Assembly: GCA_001642005.1 (NCBI GenBank)
Contig: LWCA01000222.1
Span: 1 to 39,863 of the forward strand
Direction: 5' to 3'
DNA length: 39,863 nucleotides
Source of the DNA: Intoshia linei
Taxonomy: Eukaryota > Orthonectida > Rhopaluridae
The position numbers and the translations under genes are program-made. The number at the start of each line of letters is the position of its first letter. The first letter of the stretch is position 1. Of this stretch, positions 31,962 to 39,863 are shown piece after piece. Under the pieces are notes generated by a model that was given only the letters and a program-made list of their open reading frames with translations, was not told the origin of the DNA and did not search any database.

Positions 31962-34900
31962 ATGAAAAGTGATCAAAATACCTTACCGGAAAATGACTGC
32001 GCTATCGTTAGTTTTTGGTCAAATTTTTTTAATTATTTTTAGGTTAAAGTTAAATATTTAAAAAACCATAAAAAGTCGGTTACTAGTTGTCAAATTGTAG
32101 CCAACGACACTCGATTAATTAGTGTAATATTAAGTACTAAAGTGGTTAATTTTGATTTTAGGCTTCAGAGGACACATGGATTATATTGTGGGATTTAAAA
32201 ACATTTCGCAAAATATATGTTTACCAAGGACATCAGAAGCATATATCTCGTGTTAGGTCTTTGGATAGTGGTGAAAAGTATTAATTTTACATTATGTTGA
32301 ATTGTGCATTATTCATAGATTTGCATCTTGTGGTTGGGATAAATTGTTAATTCTATGGGATACGGAAACTCAAAGATATACAGTACTTTAATCACCCATT
32401 CCAAACCTTTTGAGTTAAACTTGGTTAAAATGGTACATTTGTATTTTGAAATGTTTTTTAATCTAAAAACGGATATGCTTTTTTATCTACGCCGTAATAT
32501 TAATATATAACTTAAATTTAAAAATGACTACACAAGATTTCGGTTATAGGTTGCATGTATCCACTCAGATTCGTTACTTTGTGTACAACGTGAGATGTAT
32601 TAACTATTACCCTAAACAGTTATGTTAGTAAAAATTATTATTAAACTATTTCAAGGTGAAAGTTTTTCCTAATTAATTAAGAATACCCACCAAAAATGAT
32701 CAAGTTATAAATCATTGCAGATCCGAAACGAAAGTGCTCTAGCCCCCTCCGAAAATAGAAATAGGTGTGATAAATAATTTTACCTGTTTGGAATGGTTGA
32801 TTTAGTTTTATTTGATTTATTCAACTGAAAGCAACATTAAATTATAATAGTGGCAGCATAAGTGCAAAACAATACCTACTTCGTTGGATATTTCAAAAGA
32901 ACCTAATTATATTGTTTATGCAACAGATATTGACCATACAATTAAAATTTGGGATGAACGTGTTGGTAAAAATGTTTATGAAATTAAAGGTAATTTATAA
33001 AAATTTCATGAATGTTTTATCAGGAAATTAATTTTTTCAGCCAATTTTAAAAAAATAAAAGTTGAATAAGGGCAGTGTCCAGGACACAATGTTTTTTTAA
33101 TAAATTTACAAAATGTAGGTAGAGTAGAATGAGTTGTAATTGTTTAGCTAAATCTTATCAATGTTAGTTTAATTACGTTTATGTAGAAATTGACCTTCAA
33201 ATACAGTTAATTTTATGTGTATGGTAATGGTAAATTTAAAATAAATTTACAAATACTTTTACATTTGGTGAAGTGGTTGAAAGTAAAATAATAAATTTTC
33301 GGGAACTGTCAATAAAATAAAATCATTTAAAATGTATAGGAATGCATTTGGACACTGTAACCTCTGTAATGTTGTCACAGCACAAGGATAGAATTATAAC
33401 AACATCTATGGATTATAAATGCAAATTATTTGATTTGAGATCAAAAAGAATTACATTAACATTAGCGTAATAATATAATAATGAATAATTGCATGTCACA
33501 AAAATTCATTTCATGGCCGCGCTTTAGACCAGCTTGTCTAACATCATTTTTTTTAAAAAGGTAAAAAAGTATCAATTAAAATCGATTTGGCCCTATACAA
33601 TAAAACAATTACCAATCTCTCTGTGTGACTATTCCAATTAATCTTAATTTAGTGATTTCTGTTATATTTATTTTAGTTTGTGGTGTGTATGTTAGTTATT
33701 ATAATATTTAGATATCACGACGGTGTTGTATCGTCGGCTAGTTTATCTAAAAATGAGCACACCTTAGCCACTGTATCATGGGATAAGTCTATTTGCATAT
33801 GGGATATTTCAACAGGTTCATATCGGTACATTTATTTTAATTAATTTAGAAAAATTTAATTTATTTTGTCAATTTATATAAATTAGATTAAATAAACCAC
33901 AAGTTGTCGATAGAGCCCATGAAGGAAGTATAAGTTGTTGTTCTATATCAACTCATGGTAATCCTATATTAATTGGGTAATCGGTATCAACATTTTAAAA
34001 TATTAAATTTGGATTATTAAAATTATGACTGAACACAAAATTTTACATATCATTAAAGATTTTAAATTTTATAGCTGATGGGTTCAAAATTTTTACAGTC
34101 CAAATTATCGGTCTCAATACGCTCAACAAAAAAATGCTGGTAAACACTGATCTATAATTTTTTAAACTTTTTCCGATTAATAAAGGATAACAAAAATTCA
34201 TCAATCTTTTTATCAAAAATATTATACAAAATTAGAAATAAAAAAAATTTATCGTTTTTCCGAATTTAATACATTTCAAAAAATAAATAAAGGTCAAAAT
34301 AGAATAGCGCCAATGTACATAATACAATGTACCTAATATATATAATTTATATGTAGAATAACTAATATATGTTTTAATTTAATTTAATTTTTATAAAGTG
34401 TTATTTTTATAGGGACATTGCTTGCAACTGGATCTTTTGATAAAACGTATGAAATTAGTTAAAAATATAATATTTATTACAATAAATTTGAATAAAAGAT
34501 ATTAATAATATATCAACATATTTAAAAATTAGAATAGCAATATGGGACGTTAACACAATGACGGAGAAAATACGATTCCAGGTATGATAAAAAATCAACT
34601 CAACCAAAATTATGACGTTTTGAGATCCCTGCACGGTTTGAAAGTTAAAGATTATAAAACTTGTTGGTATCATAAAATAAAAAATTTATTGTAGATGGTT
34701 TTCTGGATTTCCAGTTTTTAAATCATTTAAATTTATCTTGATTGTATTTTAAAATATTGATAAAACAGTTTCAAAATCACCAAACTTCTCAGTTTTTGAC
34801 ATATTCGTACAACTTCATTTACACATCTACACACTACATTTCTTTCCATGCATCAGTCGATGTTTTTGGTATTTATTATTTAATTCACATAAATATTTTC

Positions 34901-36435
34901 TGTTTTGTAACATTGATTCACGTATTTACACGTACCGTTGCAAGGATCCAATTTTTGCATAATAATTTAATTATTATGTTACATTTTAAAGTTACCATTT
35001 ATATGCATATATTATAAAGGGACATTCTGATTGGATTCAAGATGTAGCCATTTCCAGCCAAAATGATTTTTTTGTGTCAACTTCACGTGTAATTATTTTT
35101 ATCATCAACTTAAAAAATTATTATATTGTCCAATATATAGTAATGTAGTGTAAAGTAGGTAATATGTATAGTAAATAAAACTTGGCTAAAATAATTTCAC
35201 GCCACTCTTTGAAAAAATTACTACCAAAAATTACTTGTAATCGTTAATAATAAAATGTATAATATTATTTTAAGAATATACTATAGTGTAATGTATTATG
35301 GAAACAAACTAAATTTTCAATTTTTGAAGATTGAAAACAGAAATTTGAATATTCAACATTTCGCTTTTGTAAAGTTTTCAGTAAATTGGAGAAATAAAAT
35401 TTAAAAAAAATGTTTTTATTAAAAGTTTCAAAGTATTTCGCGCCACCCAATTTGGCGAACACTGGTCTAACATTTAATCTAAATGGTTGCCTAATTTTTC
35501 TTGTAAAATAAGTTCGTTAATCGAAAAAAATATATAATAAAAATTACCCATTCAAAATTTGTATTTCAAAATCGTGGATTTCTTGTCATTTAATTTTTAT
35601 TCAAATAAAGCTTTCATAAATATATATTACCTGTTTGAATTTTGGCGCAATTATTAATGATGATAATTTTATTTATGTGAATAATAATCACGGTAAATTT
35701 AAAAATATTACCTGTCTGAATTTTGGCGCAATTATTAATGATTATAATTTTATTTATGTGACAAATAATCATGGTAAATTTAAAAATATTACCTGTATGA
35801 ATTTTGGCGCAATTATTTATAATTATAATTTTATTTATGTGACTAATAATCATAGTAAATTGAAAAATATTACCTGTGTGAATTTTGGCGCAATTATTTA
35901 TGATTATAATTTTATTTAATCGCTAGTAGCGATTTACTACCCTTTTTAGTAGTGTAATAAAAATATTTGAACTATTGAAATTGATTAATTTACATGTTAT
36001 AATGAAATAATATTAATATAATGACAAGTAAAGATGTTATTTATCTAAACTTAATTAAACTAAACTAATTTATAATTAGGATGGAATGATCAGAGTTTGG
36101 GATATTTCAAATTTGGAAAAATTACCAATTGTTCGTTCTAAAAAGAAATTTACAAACTTTATAGGTGTACGGGTAATAAATCTAATTGTCTTTCAACTTT
36201 TCTATTTATTATATATATTGCATGAATAAAATAATACTATTCAATGAAACATTTATAGTTATAATGACATCTTGTAAAAATAATATTAATAATCAATTAC
36301 ATATCCATCATAAATTTTTATACTTTACATTTAAAAAAAATTTAGTGTGAAAAATGCGGAAAACCGATACCTAGCAAGGACGCTGAATTGTATAAAGATT
36401 TATGCTCAAATTGTACGTTTATCAATGTTGTATAA
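31962..36435 (+). CDS. WDR88: WDR88-like seven-bladed WD40 protein with C-terminal CxxC pairs
   Basis: Function of the family is little known; WD40 propellers are binding platforms. Thirteen exons: 31962-32006, 32043-32123, 32162-32277, 32319-32382, 32851-32989, 33340-33466, 33712-33825, 33887-33957, 34413-34446, 34533-34581, 35020-35088, 36080-36172, 36346-36435. They join in frame to 363 aa. Blade endings are LWDL, LWDT, IWDE, LFDL, IWDI, IWDV and VWDI. GHSDWIQDVAIS and the tail after the last blade (CEKCGKP...DLCSNC, cysteines 335, 338, 354, 357) match the order in human WDR88, whose tail has CERC and CVFC, so I call it an orthologue. The four cysteines may bind zinc. Many exons are under 130 bp. 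The 991-bp intron 35089-36079 holds a minisatellite. The stop overlaps an AATAAA signal. Confidence 0.82.
35624..35919 (+). repeat. 81-bp minisatellite array in a WDR88-like intron
   Basis: About 3.7 units with a period of exactly 81 bp (anchor TTACC at 35627, 35708, 35789, 35870). Each unit has ATTACCTG, then GAATTTTGGCGCAATTATT, then ATTTTATTTATGTGA and AATAATCATGGTAAATTT. Because 81 is a multiple of three, the array is open in one plus and one minus frame, giving repetitive 27-residue ORFs that are not genes. Lies wholly in intron 35089-36079. Confidence 0.9.
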
Positions 36436-36439
36436 TAAA
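36434..36439 (+). terminator. Poly(A) signal overlapping the WDR88-like stop
   Basis: TAATAAA: the stop TAA (36433-36435) shares two bases with AATAAA. The next gene starts at 36605, so the 3' UTR must be short. Confidence 0.4.
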
Positions 36440-36604
36440 AGTATAATGTAAATATTGATTCATGTAATTTATCATATGCAGCTATTTATCTAAATATATT
36501 TATCGAATGGTTTGTTCTTACTTGAAAGTTTCCTCTAAAAATACCATTAGAAATAACATTATACTAAATTCTGGTAAATTTGACTAAAATTAAATGTCAT
36601 CAAA

Positions 36605-39001
36605 ATGAACATAGGTATGCAAATTTTCGGTTCGGACAGAGACATGTTACTGCTTAAAAATTTTAATTTGATTGAAGGAAATTATTATGATATTATCGAA
36701 TGTATTATATCCACAGATTCGCAATCAAATTCTTACATTTTTCCTATTGGACAATCCTTGTTAATTAATAATATAAAAACTACTTCCAAAAGAAGCTTGA
36801 AAGAAGGTAATTCGTCAATTTTTCTTTCCATCGAAAGTTGATGAATTTGTATTGATGTTGCAATTAGATGTTTTAGTATTTTTTTAGGTGATAAAATTCA
36901 CATGGGAAGCAAGTACAAATATGTTTATCATAAATGTAATTTTTTCAGTTTTATTTTGCTTGCCAATGCAAACTTGGTTAAGTCTTAATTTGAGTTTATA
37001 TTGTAATACATTTAGCTCGCGAAGTTAACGAACGAACATCCCCAGAATCCACGCACAGACTAAGTATGGCTTTAAGAAGTTATATCAAAGATGACAAAAA
37101 GGAAGTTAAAAAAAAAAAAATTAAACCTTTAAAAAAAAAAAACAAGACTAATTCCAAAGGTTCGTTTGATATAAACGTTATAGCAGACTCAAAATTAAAT
37201 ACAATTAAAAATTTGGATAAAAAAAAGAAAATAGAAAGTAGAACGTCAATTAAAACGACTGTTGCAACTGCTATTAAAAATTTTTCAGTTATACCGCGCA
37301 AAAATGATAAAAAAGTAATAATTCAGATTAATTCCTAATAACTAATCCGACTGATGTTTACTTCGTATGAACAGTAGTTGGTCTGACATGTAAGGACGCT
37401 TCTAGATACGCATTATTAGATATTATTAAATTTATCAGTAATAGTATGAGGAATCTATGTTTTTTCAGTTTCATAAAAAGGGTAATATTGGGGTTTGACC
37501 ATGAAGACGCAATTTTCTGAGAATGTAATTTATCTTAATTTCTGCACTGAAAATAAATAATATATAATTTTTTTTATATATTAAAAAATATAATTATTAA
37601 AGTATAATATATATTAATAATATATTAACAGGTAAGATGCCATACTATGAATGTAGCCAATAATGCACATGTAAATCAAAACGTAATTATTTTTAAATTC
37701 CACACATACAATTTTATTATATTTAGATTCCAATTCGAGGCACCGTTTCTCATTGTATAAAATTTTATAATTTATTGTATCTTATGATACACGTATAATA
37801 TTAATATCATTTTTTCTAATTAATACAATAAACTTTTAGTTCGCTCAGTAAAAAAATATCCATCTTTAACTAAAAAATCAAATTCTCAATTATTAAACGA
37901 AGATAATTTATTAGATAAAAAGATTATAAGGTGATTTACTATTAATGTATTATTGATTATAATTTGGTAATAATAATAATAATTTAAAAATATTACCTGT
38001 TTGAATTTTGGCGCAATTAATTATGATTATAATTTTATTTATGTGACTAATTATCATGGTAAATTTAAAAATATTACCTGTAATAATTTTGGCGCAATTA
38101 TTAATGAAAATTTTATTTTTTTACTAATAATCATGGTAAATTTATAAATATTACCTGTTTGAATTTTGGCGCAATTATTAATAATATCATATTTCTAATT
38201 TATCGTAATTAAAATGTATTGAAAATTAATTTAATAAATATTTTTGAATTTAGATTCAGTCCAAAAACACAACAGAAACGAAAAGCAATAATTTTTAAAT
38301 CAAAGTCTATTTCGGAAATTAGGGTAAAATTATAAATTGCAAAGTGGATTATTGCCTTCACTTTTAATAATTTCCATCAATCTTGGTTACGCATACAATT
38401 TAATGAATAATAACTTGACTGTTTTTTACTTTCTACAAATAGTAGTTACGGTAGCTATGCCCAGGCTGCACGTTTTCATATATATTTTTACACATTACTG
38501 GAAAGAACTGCATTAGATGTAATGTTTTTAACATTCCAACGATGTTAAAATAAAAACTGAGTTTTTATTTTCATTTTTAATAAATTTGTAAAATATTTGA
38601 TAATAAAAATGGTAAGTTGCTGTTTTCACCGTGAAATTTCTGAGAATGCATATATAAATCAATTTGTAAATTGCAGAATGCTATACTCTTGAAAATATTT
38701 GTTTACTGAAAAATCCGATTTTGGCTAAAATGTATAAGGCCTATTCTTGTAACGCCCAAATGGTTAAATTCACAGATAAATCGATGTAGATGACAAAATA
38801 ATGTAATATATTGTCCAGAAATAGCCTTAAATTGACAACAGAAAAATTGAAAATATTTTAATTAGCATTAGTTATGAGAGAAACAAATTACAATACTTAA
38901 ATTTTAATATAGAATGTGATTCATTCGAAATTCACCAAAAAACACTTTTTAATGTTCACTTTTAGTTTATCGAAGATTCTTGTGAATCTATAAATAAATA
39001 A
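36605..39001 (+). CDS. Lysine-rich nuclear-type protein with a possible FHA-like N-terminus
   Basis: Exons seen: 36605-36806, 36888-36935, 37016-37314, 37840-37930, 38254-38323, 38966-39001. All but one junction keep phase; 37314 (phase 0) to 37840 (needs one preceding base) requires either another donor inside the third exon or a 13-nt micro-exon at 37469-37481 (after TTTTTTCAG, before GTAATA), which restores the frame and gives 252 aa. Residues 1-85 (QIFGSDRDMLLL ... LLINNIK ... SLKEGDKIHMGSKYKYVYHK) recall the FHA domain of Ki-67, with a strand-rich end and LKxGD, but the arginine-serine core is poorly kept. The rest is rich in Lys (runs at 37100-37140), with SPES and RFSPKTQQKRK, as in chromatin or nucleolar proteins. 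The family is not recognised; FHA is a weak inference. Confidence 0.55.
37458..37570 (-). repeat. Modular repeat fragment in an intron
   Basis: AAAAGGGTAATATTGGGG, then TTTGACCATGAAGACGCAAT and TTTCTGAGAATG, is the reverse form of the modular family (compare 5290-5330). It lies between exons of the Lys-rich gene and includes the possible 13-nt micro-exon. Confidence 0.5.
37983..38192 (+). repeat. 81-bp minisatellite array in the neighbouring gene
   Basis: Three units (TTACC anchors at 37993, 38074, 38151; spacing 81 and 77 bp) of the same sequence as 35624-35919, each with TTTTGGCGCAATTA. Located in intron 37931-38253 of the Lys-rich gene. Confidence 0.85.
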
Positions 39002-39197
39002 AAACATTTAATTCATTTAACAGTTTAGTAGGAATGAAGTCGACCGATAATACCAATAATTAAACCATGGTTATTGGTTATAATAGTGTAAAAATTCAAA
39101 TTAAAATATAAAAATAAACTTTAGCGTTACATGAATAAAGTTTTTAAAATGAATATAGAATTTCAATACATTTTAAATGTAACATTTATTTATAAAT
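39002..39197. other. Short spacer, nothing recognised
   Basis: A+T-rich stretch after the Lys-rich gene's stop codon. An overlapping AATAAA at 38997-39002 may be its poly(A) signal. No gene or repeat is recognised. Confidence 0.3.
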
Positions 39198-39863
39198 TTA
39201 TTTTATTAGATATTTAATAAAAGGATGCTCTCCAGTGTGTTCTCTTAGTATTAGGAGATTTTCATCTATTTCAATATCATGGCATTTTCCAATGCCAGCA
39301 AATTTTGTTTCGTTCCATTTGTAATTTTTAACTCCACGACCTTTTTCAGTGAAGGTGTTTGGACATAACCTCAGAGCCGTACTAACAAATGTTATTGCAT
39401 CATTGACAATAGAGGCATCATGTCTTTTGAACATTACTGATTTTCACACCATATGCTTCACTCGTCCCCAATCCCATCAACAACACCCTTCCCATGGCTT
39501 GTTGCAAAAAATCTCCAATGAATCTTGCATAAATATTTAATTTCCAAAATTTTTAATGTCTGTACAAGATATTTATTTTTAAATTCACCGTATGGTCCAT
39601 CAGACCATATTATTACAGTTTTGTTTTTTATTTTATAAATATCAAAAATTTGATTTAAATATGTTCTAACAGCATTTTCCCTTTCTCTCCATTGTCGGAC
39701 ACAAAGCAAAAAGGTGTGTTTTTGTAGAGTCAAATACTGCCGTGGTAAATATATTCACCTGTGTCCGTGCCCACAAACCAGTTTGAATTTCATTTTGTGA
39801 TTCACATCTATATGCCATTGCAAAATCCACTTGCACCACGATTATGTTGTTCATTGGATTATT
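39198..39863 (-). pseudogene. Frameshifted transposase-like relic, cut by window edge
   Basis: Three consecutive minus-strand frames read as one broken protein: 39854-39666 (VQVDFAMAYRCESQNEIQTG, RTQVNIFTTAVF), 39733-39458 (VIIWSDGPYGEFKNKY, then WRFFATSHGKGVVDGIG) and 39434-39198 (DASIVNDAITFVSTALR). The first two overlap near FALC/VRQW, showing a frameshift. The spaced acidic residues (VDFA, WSDGP) suit a DDE-type nuclease, and the phrase FFATSHGKGxVDGIG is one I associate with uncharacterised, multi-copy proteins of invertebrate mobile elements. The superfamily is not settled. It continues past the right edge, so the N-terminus and termini are not visible. Confidence 0.6.

Noticed and set aside
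34742-35017. 91-codon plus-strand ORF between WDR88-like exons
   Set aside because: Lies within intron 34582-35019; joining the flanking exons directly gives a continuous WD40 repeat.
35614-35919. Repetitive 27-residue-unit ORFs on both strands, which could be mistaken for a repeat protein
   Set aside because: They are the 81-bp minisatellite read in its two open frames, inside an intron.
35624-35919. CRISPR-like regular array
   Set aside because: The whole 81-bp unit is conserved, without unique spacers, and the context is a eukaryotic intron.

Overview
The window looks like nuclear DNA of a small-genome invertebrate animal. It is roughly three quarters A+T. Its genes are animal-specific and split by many very short GT-AG introns (most 34 to 51 bp), and the longer introns and spacers are filled with decayed DNA transposons and dispersed repeats. 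The gene set (PDIA6/P5, a receptor guanylyl cyclase-like protein, Vps15/PIK3R4, a JIP3/JIP4 scaffold and a WDR88-like protein) is metazoan. The combination of extreme A+T and tiny introns would suit a reduced animal such as an orthonectid, but the species cannot be fixed from the sequence.

Layout. 1-8300 is mostly repeats: hAT ends, a modular inverted-repeat element, and a 571-bp exact duplication whose two copies each touch a single N, which is probably an assembly fault. Within it, 480-4150 holds a scatter of coding-looking exons that I could not identify. 8304-10422 (+) is a complete ten-exon PDIA6. 11508-15341 (-) is a transmembrane receptor with pseudokinase and degenerate cyclase domains; a signal-peptide exon at 16322-16648 may be its start, and its introns carry transposons. 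18623-24790 (-) is a full-length Vps15 (1346 aa) with a small upstream ORF. 24904-26789 is a repeat-rich intergenic region. Then three genes run head to tail on the + strand with about 170 bp between them: JIP3/4 (26801-31787, 1279 aa), WDR88-like (31962-36435, 363 aa) and a lysine-rich protein with a possible FHA-like N-terminus (36605-39001). The right edge (39198-39863, -) is a frameshifted transposase-like relic.

The genes do not form one pathway. PDIA6 folds disulphide proteins in the ER, Vps15 is the regulatory subunit of the class III PI3-kinase in autophagy and endosome sorting, and JIP3/4 links kinesin/dynein cargo to JNK signalling. The most unusual items are the receptor cyclase that has lost its catalytic residues, the very short intron class, an 81-bp minisatellite in introns of two neighbouring genes, and a repeat family built of recurring modules. 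I saw no CRISPR, operon of bacterial type, rRNA or convincing tRNA. Exon models were built by eye from splice signals, reading frame and remembered protein families; no search was run.
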